Assembly: GCA_964433225.1 (NCBI GenBank)
Contig: CAYSQA010000009.1
Location: 1-29,840, forward strand
Length of the DNA: 29,840 nucleotides
Direction: 5' to 3'
From: CG2-30-36-39 sp964433225
GTDB taxonomy: Bacteria > Patescibacteriota > Microgenomatia > UBA1400 > PJMF01
Below are positions 17,122-24,006 of the stretch, piece after piece; position 1 is the first letter of the stretch, and every line of letters starts with the position of its first letter. The position numbers were made by a program, and so were the translations under genes. A model generated the notes under the pieces. The model did no database searches and was not told where the DNA came from. It saw only the letters and a list, made by a program, of their open reading frames with translations.

Positions 17122-17149
17122 AAAAGCCGTTTCGGAAGAGACGGCTTTT
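17122..17149 (+). terminator. Terminator-like hairpin after the tRNA fragment
   Basis: A perfect 9-bp stem AAAAGCCGT/ACGGCTTTT with a 10-base loop and a short T-rich tail (TTTTCTGTT). Confidence 0.6.
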
Positions 17150-17227
17150 CTGTTATTGCCCCATCCATGATGATTTCCATTTGGTTGACGTTTTCTAAGT
17201 CAACTATTCACCATTGTACAAGAGAAG

Positions 17228-17252
17228 TGTGCCGCCCCAAAAGGGCGGCACA
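17228..17252. terminator. Strong GC-rich hairpin downstream of the histidine phosphatase gene
   Basis: A perfect 10-bp stem TGTGCCGCCC/GGGCGGCACA with a CAAAA loop. It lies 14 bases after the minus-strand phosphatase stop, so it may end that transcript, but there is no real T run on either side. Confidence 0.5.
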
Positions 17253-17266
17253 ATTCGTTTAGTTAA

Positions 17267-17896
17267 CTATTTTTCTTTTTTTATGCCAAAAGTTTCTCTA
17301 ACGCTGAAACTATTAGCTGTTTTTTCCAAAACCAGATAAGCAGTATTATCAATATTGCCATGTGGTAATTCAGCGTATTTTGCCCAACCAAAATAGATAA
17401 GTAAAATTCTCATAGCTGCTCCATGAGTCACAATCAGGTTGTTTTTTTGTTGAGTAAGATGTTCTGTTTTTTTAAAGAAGGCCAAAAACCGATTAATAAT
17501 GGATTCATCTGTCTCAATGTCTGCTACTTGATGTTTAAATCTTTCTTGATGAGGGAGGCTATCTCTTTTAGCCAATAAATCTTTTAGTTCTTGGTGAAAA
17601 TCAGCAACTTTGCGACCTTCATAACTGCCTAGATACATTTCTCTAAGTAATTTATCTGTTTGAACTTCTAGGTTGTGTTTTTGTTCGGCGATTAATTGGG
17701 CTGTTTTATGAGCTCTTTTTAGGTCTGAAGCAAAAATGTTGGTAAATTTTATATGACCTAATTTTTGACCTAGGTTTTTAGCTTGTTCAATTCCGATATC
17801 ATTTAACTCAATATCAATATGACCTTGAATTAGTTTTTGAGCATTATAAGGAGTTTCTCCATGTCTAACGATATAAAAGAGAGTTGGTTGATTCAT
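17267..17896 (-). CDS. Histidine phosphatase family protein (phosphoglycerate mutase-like)
   Basis: A 209-residue branch-1 histidine phosphatase: RHGETPYN with the phosphorylated His12, Arg61 in SDLKRAHKTA, the acid Glu86 in LREMYLGSYEG, and the second histidine His158 in IVTHGAAMR. Close relatives are annotated as phosphoglycerate mutase GpmB, alpha-ribazole phosphatase or general sugar-phosphate phosphatases; sequence alone does not choose between them. The start was set at ATG 17896 (MNQPTLFYIVRHGE) because an extended -10 TGGTAGAAT lies 11 bases upstream. ATGs at 17917 and 17926 are in frame but would be at or before that element and lack a ribosome binding site. The gene is monocistronic and divergent from the coiled-coil gene. 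Confidence 0.88.
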   Translation of the reverse strand: MNQPTLFYIVRHGETPYNAQKLIQGHIDIELNDIGIEQAKNLGQKLGHIKFTNIFASDLKRAHKTAQLIAEQKHNLEVQTDKLLREMYLGSYEGRKVADFHQELKDLLAKRDSLPHQERFKHQVADIETDESIINRFLAFFKKTEHLTQQKNNLIVTHGAAMRILLIYFGWAKYAELPHGNIDNTAYLVLEKTANSFSVRETFGIKKEK

Positions 17897-17907
17897 GATA
17901 ATTTTTG

Positions 17908-17916
17908 ATTCTACCA
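17908..17916 (-). promoter_or_regulatory. Possible extended -10 for the histidine phosphatase gene
   Basis: Minus-strand TGGTAGAAT ends 11 bases before ATG 17896. If used, the mRNA would have a leader of about five bases. If translation instead starts at 17926, this is coding sequence. Confidence 0.35.
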
Positions 17917-17925
17917 TTTTTCCCA

Positions 17926-17955
17926 TTGATTCTTATATCTGGATATTGGTATAAC
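17926..17955 (+). promoter_or_regulatory. Promoter of the coiled-coil protein gene
   Basis: TTGATT (17926-17931), an 18-base spacer and TATAAC (17950-17955) with a TGG extension. The gene at 17991 has a proper leader containing AAAGGA. Confidence 0.5.
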
Positions 17956-17990
17956 AAACTCTCTGAGTAGTAACAGAAAGGAATTATTAA

Positions 17991-18464
17991 ATGTCAGACG
18001 ATCAGATTAAAACGGCTGAAGATTTGGCCAAAGAAGCTTTGGCTGAAGCAGATGCAGAAGTAGAAAACTCCAATAAAGTGGCTGAAACTCTTGGTACTTT
18101 GCAAAATCTAATTGAGCGTCATGCTCTAAATTTAGAAGAAATTCGCAAACAAATTAAAGAAACAGGTGAAAGTTTACGCAGTGTTTTTGAAAATGATACA
18201 ACTTTAACTGATGCTGAAGCCGAGGCTCAAGCTTTTACCAGTAAGGTAAAGGAACGGAAGAGTCAGTTGCAATCTGATCCTCAAGTTACGTCTTTAAAGA
18301 TTAAGATTGGAGAACTTAAAGAGCAACAGAAAGAGTTAGAAGAAACACTTAGTAACCACTTGATTAACTATCATTCTCTAACTAATTCAAGAAGTTTTGA
18401 TACTAGCGATGGTGATCAATGGGATTTTTCCATTAAAGCCAAGATTAGACCTCGTAAAAAATAA
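17991..18464 (+). CDS. Hypothetical coiled-coil protein
   Basis: I do not recognise a family. The 157-residue protein is very rich in Glu, Lys, Ala and Leu with heptad-like spacing over about residues 28-65 and 85-125 (EEIRKQIKETGESL, KIKIGELKEQQKELEETLSNHL), so an antiparallel helical hairpin or coiled-coil dimer is likely. The C terminus ends in a basic KAKIRPRKK that might bind nucleic acid or the membrane surface. No signal peptide or membrane helix is seen, so it is cytosolic. A good Shine-Dalgarno (AAAGGA, eight bases from ATG) and a -10 element mark a real, separately transcribed gene, and a strong bidirectional terminator follows. Confidence 0.8.
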   Translation: MSDDQIKTAEDLAKEALAEADAEVENSNKVAETLGTLQNLIERHALNLEEIRKQIKETGESLRSVFENDTTLTDAEAEAQAFTSKVKERKSQLQSDPQVTSLKIKIGELKEQQKELEETLSNHLINYHSLTNSRSFDTSDGDQWDFSIKAKIRPRKK

Positions 18465-18486
18465 TTTTTTATTTAGAGATAACCAA

Positions 18487-18528
18487 AAACCCCTCCATAG
18501 CTTTAGCGAAGGAGGGGTTTATTTTTTT
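18487..18528. terminator. Bidirectional terminator between coiled-coil gene and rpsU
   Basis: A 10-bp stem AAACCCCTCC/GGAGGGGTTT with a 14-base loop, followed by ATTTTTTT on the + side and an A-rich flank that gives U residues on the - side. Confidence 0.85.
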
Positions 18529-18544
18529 GATTTTCCAAAATTAT

Positions 18545-18799
18545 TTATGTTTTTCCTAATTTTTGGTTAATTCTAGCCAAAGCCTGTGGAGAAATATTTT
18601 TCATTTTCTTTAAGGAACGGGCTCTTCTTTTTAAACGATTATCAGTTGCTGTTTTTTCGGATTTGATTTTGGAAGGTTTTTTAAAGTAACGACGATCTTT
18701 AACAATTTGCACTACACCAGTAGCAGCAACCGCCTTTTTAAACTTGCGGATTAAGTCATTGGTCGAATCACTTTTTTTGGACTTAATTACGATAGCCAT
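18545..18799 (-). CDS. rpsU: Small ribosomal subunit protein bS21
   Basis: An 84-residue basic protein from ATG 18799 (MAIVIKSKKSDSTNDLIRKFKKAVAATGVV) with the bS21 pattern of one long helix and a lysine/arginine-rich tail (RRYFKKPSKIKSEKTATDNRLKRRARSLKKMK). bS21 sits on the 30S platform near the anti-Shine-Dalgarno end of 16S rRNA. An in-frame GTG at 18808 overlaps the strong GGGAGGTGA Shine-Dalgarno, so ATG is the better start. The 5' leader is about 43 bases with one of the best Shine-Dalgarno sequences in the window. It is somewhat longer than E. coli bS21 (71 residues) owing to its C-terminal tail. Confidence 0.92.
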   Translation of the reverse strand: MAIVIKSKKSDSTNDLIRKFKKAVAATGVVQIVKDRRYFKKPSKIKSEKTATDNRLKRRARSLKKMKNISPQALARINQKLGKT

Positions 18800-18835
18800 C
18801 TCTCTCACCTCCCTTCCAAATTAACTACTTATTAA

Positions 18836-18866
18836 GGTAAGAACCTGAATTATACACTAACTTACC
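18836..18866 (-). promoter_or_regulatory. Promoter of rpsU with flanking inverted repeat
   Basis: Minus-strand TATAAT (18849-18854) is centred inside a 6-bp inverted repeat, GGTAAG at 18836-18841 and CTTACC at 18861-18866. The -35 is weak. The repeat could be an operator or part of a hairpin in the leader. Confidence 0.45.
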
Positions 18867-18930
18867 AGATATTGCAGGAATTCTTTTTTTTCTTTTTCAC
18901 TAACATTTTTCGTTATTATTTTTTATTAAA

Positions 18931-19407
18931 CTAAACTTTTTGATGGTTTTCTTTAATATCATTGGCTAATTTTGCCAATTCTTGGTCATTAGCTCGTGCT
19001 GAGTCATTTGAAGATAAATAACCAGGATATTGGTCAAAGTAGGTGTGAATAGTTTTACTTTCAATTGGGGCCCAGTTAGCCAGATCGCCAGTGCCGTGCA
19101 TCGGATAGAGCTTACTATGAAGGTGATCTACACCAAAGCCTTCAAAAAACATGCCACATCTAGAAACATCGGCAAAGTAACTATCCAAAATATTGGCAAC
19201 TTTTTTGGTGGCTACGATTAGTTCTTGCAAAACTTCATCAGTTTGGGCAAAAGCATAACTACCATAATGTTCTTTGGGAATGACGACAGAGAAACCTTTG
19301 GTATTAGGGAAAATCGATAAGAAGGCTAAGTGTTTGTCATCTTCCCAAATTTTGTGACAAGGCATTTTTTCTGCAACTATCTGACAAAAAATACAACCAT
19401 CAACCAT
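18931..19407 (-). CDS. HIT family nucleotide hydrolase/transferase
   Basis: A 158-residue histidine-triad protein. It begins CIFCQIVAEKMPCHKIWEDD, with a possible Cys-X2-Cys metal site as in many bacterial HIT proteins, then has HLAFLSIFPNTKGFSVVIPKEH. The triad region is VDHLHSKLYPM: His95 and the nucleophile His97 are present, but the third position is Lys99 instead of His. HIT enzymes hydrolyse dinucleoside polyphosphates, AMP-lysine or similar phosphoramidates; the substrate here is unknown. The start overlaps the DHH-like gene by eight bases, so the two are co-translated. Confidence 0.88.
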   Translation of the reverse strand: MVDGCIFCQIVAEKMPCHKIWEDDKHLAFLSIFPNTKGFSVVIPKEHYGSYAFAQTDEVLQELIVATKKVANILDSYFADVSRCGMFFEGFGVDHLHSKLYPMHGTGDLANWAPIESKTIHTYFDQYPGYLSSNDSARANDQELAKLANDIKENHQKV

Positions 19408-20278
19408 AAAGCTCCTTTAAAATGATTGTTAATTGATCACTATTTAGTGGACTGGGTTTTTGATTGTGATTTTTTTGTGAGCCGTTGAGCAACATTTTGC
19501 CACTACCATGGAAAAACCAAGTGCCTTCTTTATCTAGTTCTTGAATTTTTTCATAAAGGTCATGCAAGGTGATTGCTGAATCTGGTCTGGCTTTGATTCT
19601 GATGTGGCCAAGTTTGGGGTCTTTTCTCACCACTAAAATGTAGCCCATTTTCTGAGCGATTTTAATGGTGTCATCGTTTCTAGTATTAAGGATCAGGGCT
19701 TTACCTATGTTTAAGTTAAGCTCTTTGCCTTTTCTTTGGATGATCTCTTTGGCTTTATGATATTGAGTTAAAGTAGCATAGACATTATCTAAACATTGAA
19801 AACCAAAATGCATTTGGGAGTCATCATTATGAGGATCAGTAAACTCATGTCCTCTAATTAATTCGTGAATCATAAATAAGTATCGTTCTGCTTCTGGCTC
19901 TGGCCACATCACCTCTTCGAAATGATCAATTTGGTTTACCATCTCGACAATACTTTGTAAGGCTAGATCTTCTTTTTTATCAGGATAAACTTCAGTTAAG
20001 TAATCAAAAACTAGTGAAGCAGCACAGACTCTTTGGGTGGCTCTGGCTGGTTGGTGATGGTCAAACTCACCAAAGCCAGTATCAACGTAAGTAATTTCAT
20101 GAAGTTGGCAACCTAGTTTTTCTGCTTCTTCCAATGAAATTTTTTCACCAGGACTAACAAAACCAATGTGAGCCTCTGCAAATTTTTGAGCGTGAAACCT
20201 TTTTAACAGCCAAGTAGCAGTAATTGCATCTAAGTCAGGAGCATGGTGAGTAACAATTAGTGGTCTGGAATTGGACAT
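19400..20278 (-). CDS. DHH-like phosphoesterase
   Basis: A 292-residue protein with the DHH phosphoesterase metal motifs: HHAPDLDAITATWLL (His12, Asp15, Asp17), VDTGFGEFDHHQ (Asp66 and the DHH at 73-75), followed by AASLVFDYL as in other DHH proteins. The C-terminal half ends with GHIRIKARPDSAITLHDLYEKI and FFHGSGKMLLNGSQKN, which may stand in for the DHHA1 GGGH motif. DHH proteins cleave phosphodiesters in nanoRNA, cyclic dinucleotides or pyrophosphate, and MYG1-like proteins are also possible. The target is not determined. The ATG at 20278 was chosen over the upstream open frame to 20344 because a TATAAT lies nine bases before it and a terminator lies inside the extension. It overlaps the HIT gene. 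Confidence 0.8.
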   Translation of the reverse strand: MSNSRPLIVTHHAPDLDAITATWLLKRFHAQKFAEAHIGFVSPGEKISLEEAEKLGCQLHEITYVDTGFGEFDHHQPARATQRVCAASLVFDYLTEVYPDKKEDLALQSIVEMVNQIDHFEEVMWPEPEAERYLFMIHELIRGHEFTDPHNDDSQMHFGFQCLDNVYATLTQYHKAKEIIQRKGKELNLNIGKALILNTRNDDTIKIAQKMGYILVVRKDPKLGHIRIKARPDSAITLHDLYEKIQELDKEGTWFFHGSGKMLLNGSQKNHNQKPSPLNSDQLTIILKELYG

Positions 20279-20287
20279 AGTAACTTC

Positions 20288-20293
20288 ATTATA
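20288..20293 (-). promoter_or_regulatory. -10 box for the DHH-like gene (leaderless type)
   Basis: Minus-strand TATAAT ends nine bases before ATG 20278. TTACTT with a 16-base spacer can serve as -35. It lies just beyond the terminator of the upstream transcript, so this promoter can drive the DHH-HIT pair by itself. Confidence 0.6.
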
Positions 20294-20323
20294 CAGATCT
20301 AGTGCAAGCAAGTAAGTCAGAAA

Positions 20324-20371
20324 TAAAAAAACTCCCCACCGCAAAAATTTTTAAAGATTTTTGCCGTGGGG
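20324..20371 (-). terminator. Strong minus-strand terminator
   Basis: A 15-bp stem (20357-20371 with 20334-20348, one C-C mismatch), an 8-base loop, and on the minus strand a run of seven U (A run at 20325-20331). There is no T run on the + side, so it works for minus-strand transcripts only. Confidence 0.85.
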
Positions 20372-20475
20372 TCCTCACCGGGATGTATTCAGTAATATAT
20401 TAAATGATCTAGAAAAATCATATAGACAAAAAAGGTTGATTTATCTATCTATAATTTCTTCTAATCTGTAAAAAC
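20324..20475 (-). ncRNA. Candidate small RNA or attenuated leader
   Basis: A minus-strand TATAAT at 20482-20487 predicts a start near 20475, and the terminator above ends transcription near 20324, giving a transcript of about 150 bases. It holds no credible gene, only an 11-codon open frame. It could be an independent small RNA, a leader that controls the DHH-like gene by attenuation, or the 3' untranslated tail of the DUF4258-like operon. No known RNA family was recognised. Confidence 0.35.
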
Positions 20476-20481
20476 ATTTTC

Positions 20482-20487
20482 ATTATA
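20482..20487 (-). promoter_or_regulatory. -10 box for the candidate small RNA
   Basis: Minus-strand TATAAT in ACCTATAATG, about 44 bases after the stop of the DUF4258-like gene. A second, partly overlapping TATACT lies a few bases upstream. The -35 is not convincing. Confidence 0.4.
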
Positions 20488-20530
20488 GGTTAGTATATTC
20501 CAGCAGTATTTGCATCAAAAAGGATCAAAC

Positions 20531-20863
20531 TTATTTTTTAGCAAAAACTTGAGCAACTGTTTTTAAGGTCCACCATAAGATTTTAAATGGTAAAGTAATC
20601 AACAACCAAATTATAGATTGTTGATCTTCTTCACCTCTCACCCAAGTAGAAATAATTAGGAATTTATTATTTTCAATCGGGGTGGCTACTACATGGATCT
20701 TTCGACCATTAATAATTCTAATGAACTTAAAATTAGCTTGGTTGTGATAAGTCTTATCTGGGAAAGAAACTACTTGGTAAATAAGGTCTTTACTAAGTGA
20801 TCGATCTTTTGCTCTTGTCCAAGCATGTTTAGTGAAGACTAGGTTTTTATAAGTTTCACTCAT
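20531..20863 (-). CDS. DUF4258-like protein with C-terminal hydrophobic helix
   Basis: A 110-residue protein. The first 75 residues resemble the small DUF4258/BrnT-like fold: FTKHAWTRAKDRSLSKDLIYQVVSFPDKTY, then a central FIRIINGRKIHVVATPI and a last strand FLIISTWVRG. BrnT-like proteins are RNase-type toxins, but many DUF4258 proteins stand alone with no known role, and no antitoxin gene is seen beside this one. Residues 82-110 (IIWLLITLPFKILWWTLKTV) form a hydrophobic, Trp-rich helix that may attach it to the membrane. It lies 18 bases after proS and is probably co-transcribed. Its function is not assigned. Confidence 0.7.
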   Translation of the reverse strand: MSETYKNLVFTKHAWTRAKDRSLSKDLIYQVVSFPDKTYHNQANFKFIRIINGRKIHVVATPIENNKFLIISTWVRGEEDQQSIIWLLITLPFKILWWTLKTVAQVFAKK

Positions 20864-20881
20864 CTTGTTTTATTAGCTAGC

Positions 20882-22114
20882 TTAAAGTTGTGATAATCTC
20901 ATCAAAACTGTATCGTAGTCTAGCAATTCTGTGTTGGTTTCTTTTCTACTTTTCCATTCAATCTTATCACCATTTCTCTCGGAGAGAACTAGTCTAACAG
21001 GAATACCCATCAGATCTGCTGCTGCAAATTTACTGCCTGGAGATTCAGGTCGGTCATCCCAAATAACCTCAACTTTATGCTCTTTGAGATCACGATAAAG
21101 TTGTTGGGCTTTTTCTTCTGTTCCTTTTAACGAGGTAATAATTACTTCGTAAGGAGCAATTGATAATGGCCAGATAATGCCTTTTTCATCTGATGATTTT
21201 TCTACGATTACTCCCATGGTCCTAGTTGTTCCCCAACCATAACAGCCCATAATCGGATATTTGTTTTGGCCTTCAATATCAGCATAGGTAAGTTCGAAAT
21301 CTTTGGTATATTTTTGACCAAGGTCAAAGACATTGCCTACTTCTGAAGCTTTGGCTGCTTGGAGTTCAGCCTGACCACATTTGGGACATTTATCACCAGC
21401 TTGTTGTTGGGCTATTTCACTATTCACACAAAATTCACAATTTGGACAATAGTAGATATTATCTTCTCCAGCATTAGTGAGGACCATAAATTCATAAGAA
21501 ACTTTGTCAGTGAAGTTGCCACCTGAAGCTTCGGTAACTTTGGCGACTAAATCAACTTTACGGTAAGCTTTGATATAAGCCTCTTTGACTTGTTGGTAAA
21601 ATTGATCAAAATCTGCTTGAGTTTCATGAAAACTATACATGTCTTTCATCTCAAACTCTCTACCACGCAAGATTCCTGATTTAGCTCTCAATTCATCTCT
21701 AAATTTCCAGTGAATTTGATAGAGTGCCAAAGGTAAATCTTTATAACTATTGATCATGTCTTTGGCCAACGGGGTAACGATTTCTTCATGACTCTGGCCA
21801 AGGGCATATTCTTTGCCAGTTCTACTTTGGAGATGAAATAAGACATCAATGTTATCCCAGCCACCAGTTGTTAGCCAGTTTTTTTTGGGATGGAGTGATG
21901 GCATCAAGATTTCTTGGCCACCAATGGCATCCATTTCTTGGCGAATAATATTACGAATTTTATTGAGAACTTTTAATCCCATCGGAGTATAGCTATAGAC
22001 TCCAGCCATTAATTGACGAACAAAACCAGCTTGAACCAAGAGTTTGTGATTAATAGTGTCAGCATTAGCTGGAGGGTTTTTTAAAGGCTTGAAAGCCATT
22101 TTGGACATTTTCAT
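20882..22114 (-). CDS. proS: Proline--tRNA ligase, short form without editing domain
   Basis: Class II ProRS attaches proline to tRNA-Pro. The 410-residue protein has the bacterial-type N terminus (FKPLKNPPANADTINHKLLVQAGFVRQLMAGVYSYTPMG), motif 2 (FRDELRAKSGILRGREFEMKDMYSF), motif 3 (GCYGWGTTRTMGV) and an anticodon-binding domain (SIAPYEVIITSL to SERNGDKIEWK). E. coli ProRS has about 570 residues; the missing part is the INS editing domain between motifs 2 and 3. In its place is a short Cys4 zinc-ribbon-like stretch (CPNCEFC and CPKC). Starts at 22114 and 22108 are both possible. A TACAAT ends eight bases before 22114, and an AAGG suits either start. It lies 29 bases after typA. Confidence 0.95.
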   Translation of the reverse strand: MKMSKMAFKPLKNPPANADTINHKLLVQAGFVRQLMAGVYSYTPMGLKVLNKIRNIIRQEMDAIGGQEILMPSLHPKKNWLTTGGWDNIDVLFHLQSRTGKEYALGQSHEEIVTPLAKDMINSYKDLPLALYQIHWKFRDELRAKSGILRGREFEMKDMYSFHETQADFDQFYQQVKEAYIKAYRKVDLVAKVTEASGGNFTDKVSYEFMVLTNAGEDNIYYCPNCEFCVNSEIAQQQAGDKCPKCGQAELQAAKASEVGNVFDLGQKYTKDFELTYADIEGQNKYPIMGCYGWGTTRTMGVIVEKSSDEKGIIWPLSIAPYEVIITSLKGTEEKAQQLYRDLKEHKVEVIWDDRPESPGSKFAAADLMGIPVRLVLSERNGDKIEWKSRKETNTELLDYDTVLMRLSQL

Positions 22115-22143
22115 ATAGCCTTATTGTATACGAAACCAGGCTA

Positions 22144-23970
22144 TTATCCAGCCAATTTTTTATTATCTTCCAAGTTTCTAAGTCTTAGACTTTGAGGAGT
22201 TACCTCTAGAACTTCATTTTTACCAATTAAGGTGAGAAATTGTTCTAAAGATGGTTTCCAGGCTGGTGCTAAAACTACGGTGGCATCAGCGGAGGAAGCT
22301 CTCATGTTAGTTAATTTTTTGCCTTTAACCACATTCATCACCATGTTTTCTGAACGTTTATTAAAGCCAACTACTTGGCCGGCATAAACTTTATCACCTG
22401 GGTTTACTAACATTTTGCCTCGTTGTTGAGCTTTTTCCAAGGAATAAGCAGTCACGGTTCCAGTTTCATGAGCAATCATCGCTCCACCACGATAAACTGG
22501 AGCTCTTTCAGATAGGGGTCGATATTCTAAAAAAGTATTGTGAATTATTCCTTCACCAGAAGTATTGGTGAGCAACTCGCTCCTATAACCGATTAAGTTA
22601 GCAGTGGAAATCTCATATTCAAATCTTACACCGGTTTTAGTTTGGTGCATATTTTTCATTTGCCCTTTTCTTTGAGCCATATTGGTAGTAATGGTACCAG
22701 TGTAACTTTCAGAAACATCAATTGTGACATATTCCCAAGGTTCTAGAGTTTGGCCATGTTCTTCTTTCAAAACCACTTGAGGTCTTGACAAGGCAAATTC
22801 ATAACCTTCTCGACGCATAGTTTCGATCAAAATAGCTAAATGTAGTTCTCCTCGACCGACAATAATGACATTCTCACCAGTTGTGCCTGGTAAAACTCTC
22901 AAACCAACATTAGTTTCAAGTTCTTTTTTGAGTCTAGCTTGAAGTTGTCTAGATGTAGAAAACTCGGCTTCTTGTCCGGCGAAAGGAGAAGTGTTAACCA
23001 ATAGCTGCATCTTAACAGTTGGTTCAGTAATACTCATTTGAGGCAAAGCTTCTGGTTGGTGAGTATCAGCAATAGTGTCACCAATACCAGGTTCAGGCAT
23101 ACCAGCGATAGCTACAATTTCTCCAGCACTAGCTTCTTCAACTTCTTTTCTTTCCAAACCAAAGTGATTGAATAGATAAACTATTGAAGCAGCTTCGATC
23201 TTGCCATTAGTCCTGAGTAATTTAACTGGTTGGTTCCTTTTGACCGTACCACGAAAAATACGACCAATCGCGATTCTTCCTTTGTGTTGATCCCAATCTA
23301 ATGAGTTAACTTGAATCTGTAATGGTTGAGAAGCATCATCCTGAGGAGCTGGAATTTTCTCGATAATTGTTTCGAACAATGGAGTTAAATCTGAACTGTC
23401 AGTAATTTGGAGAGAATAATCTGAGTTTTCTTCGACTTTTTTACCAACAATACCTTCAATACCTCTGCCATAAAGCAAAGGATAATCTAGTTGTGAGTCT
23501 TGAGTAGCTAGTTCTAAAAATAAATCTTCAATTTCTTGCTCTACTTCATAAATACGTTGATCTTTACGGTCAACTTTATTAATTAAAACGATTGGAGCTA
23601 AGCCAAGTTCTAAAGCTAGTTTAAGAACAAATCTAGTTTGAGATAAAACTCCTTCAGCTGCATCAACCAACAAAATACAACCATCAGCCATGTTGAGCAC
23701 TCGCTCTACCTCTCCAGAAAAATCAGCATGGCCAGGAGTATCAAGAATATTGATTTTATATTCTTGCCAAAAAACTGCTGTGTTTTTAGCTAAAATAGTA
23801 ACCCCTTTTTCTCTTTCCAAATCATTAGAATCAAGAATTGTGGTAGCTTGGTTTTCCTTTTGGTGGACGGCAAAAGTTTTTGTTTGTTTGAGCATAGCAT
23901 CCACTAAGGTAGTTTTACCGTGGTCCACGTGAGCGATAATCGCAATATTGCGTAATTGTTTTTGTAACAT
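22144..23970 (-). CDS. typA: Ribosome-associated GTPase TypA/BipA
   Basis: TypA is a translational GTPase related to EF-G that helps ribosome assembly and stress adaptation. The 608-residue protein starts with the G1 motif AHVDHGKTT (13-21) and the TypA-specific DSNDLEREKGVTILAKNTA switch region, followed by DTPGHADF (77-84) and NKVDRKD (131-137). The EF-G-like domains II, III and V and the TypA C-terminal domain follow (GRGELHLAILIETMRREGYEFALSRP, IGYRSELLTNTSGEG, RASSADATVVLAP). The length and order are typical. An AGGA sits a few bases before the ATG. It is upstream of proS in the same direction. Confidence 0.97.
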   Translation of the reverse strand: MLQKQLRNIAIIAHVDHGKTTLVDAMLKQTKTFAVHQKENQATTILDSNDLEREKGVTILAKNTAVFWQEYKINILDTPGHADFSGEVERVLNMADGCILLVDAAEGVLSQTRFVLKLALELGLAPIVLINKVDRKDQRIYEVEQEIEDLFLELATQDSQLDYPLLYGRGIEGIVGKKVEENSDYSLQITDSSDLTPLFETIIEKIPAPQDDASQPLQIQVNSLDWDQHKGRIAIGRIFRGTVKRNQPVKLLRTNGKIEAASIVYLFNHFGLERKEVEEASAGEIVAIAGMPEPGIGDTIADTHQPEALPQMSITEPTVKMQLLVNTSPFAGQEAEFSTSRQLQARLKKELETNVGLRVLPGTTGENVIIVGRGELHLAILIETMRREGYEFALSRPQVVLKEEHGQTLEPWEYVTIDVSESYTGTITTNMAQRKGQMKNMHQTKTGVRFEYEISTANLIGYRSELLTNTSGEGIIHNTFLEYRPLSERAPVYRGGAMIAHETGTVTAYSLEKAQQRGKMLVNPGDKVYAGQVVGFNKRSENMVMNVVKGKKLTNMRASSADATVVLAPAWKPSLEQFLTLIGKNEVLEVTPQSLRLRNLEDNKKLAG

Positions 23971-24006
23971 ATTTTCCTATTTCAAGAGAAAAGAGGGATT
24001 ATAGTC

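Larger units (their letters stand above)
16959..17266. other. Gene-free, hairpin-rich intergenic stretch
   Basis: No credible coding sequence lies here. In order it holds a short CGCCAA/TTGGCG hairpin (16996-17009), a GC-rich patch with related GCGAAGCGAG and GCGAGCGAAG words (17060-17096), the second copy of the tRNA-Asp 3' end (17097-17116), a terminator-like hairpin (17122-17149), a GTTGAC/GTCAAC hairpin (17184-17204) and a perfect 10-bp hairpin (17228-17252). Base composition between 17050 and 17150 is clearly richer in G+C than the surroundings. It may be a decayed mobile element, an integration scar or a repeat family of this genome. Confidence 0.6.

Noticed and set aside
20279..20344. 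Extended N terminus for the DHH-like protein
   Set aside because: It would run through the U tract of a strong terminator and the -10 box, and it adds residues not matching the fold.
20531..22114. Toxin-antitoxin pair involving the DUF4258/BrnT-like gene
   Set aside because: The neighbours are proS and a gene-free region; no antitoxin gene is present.
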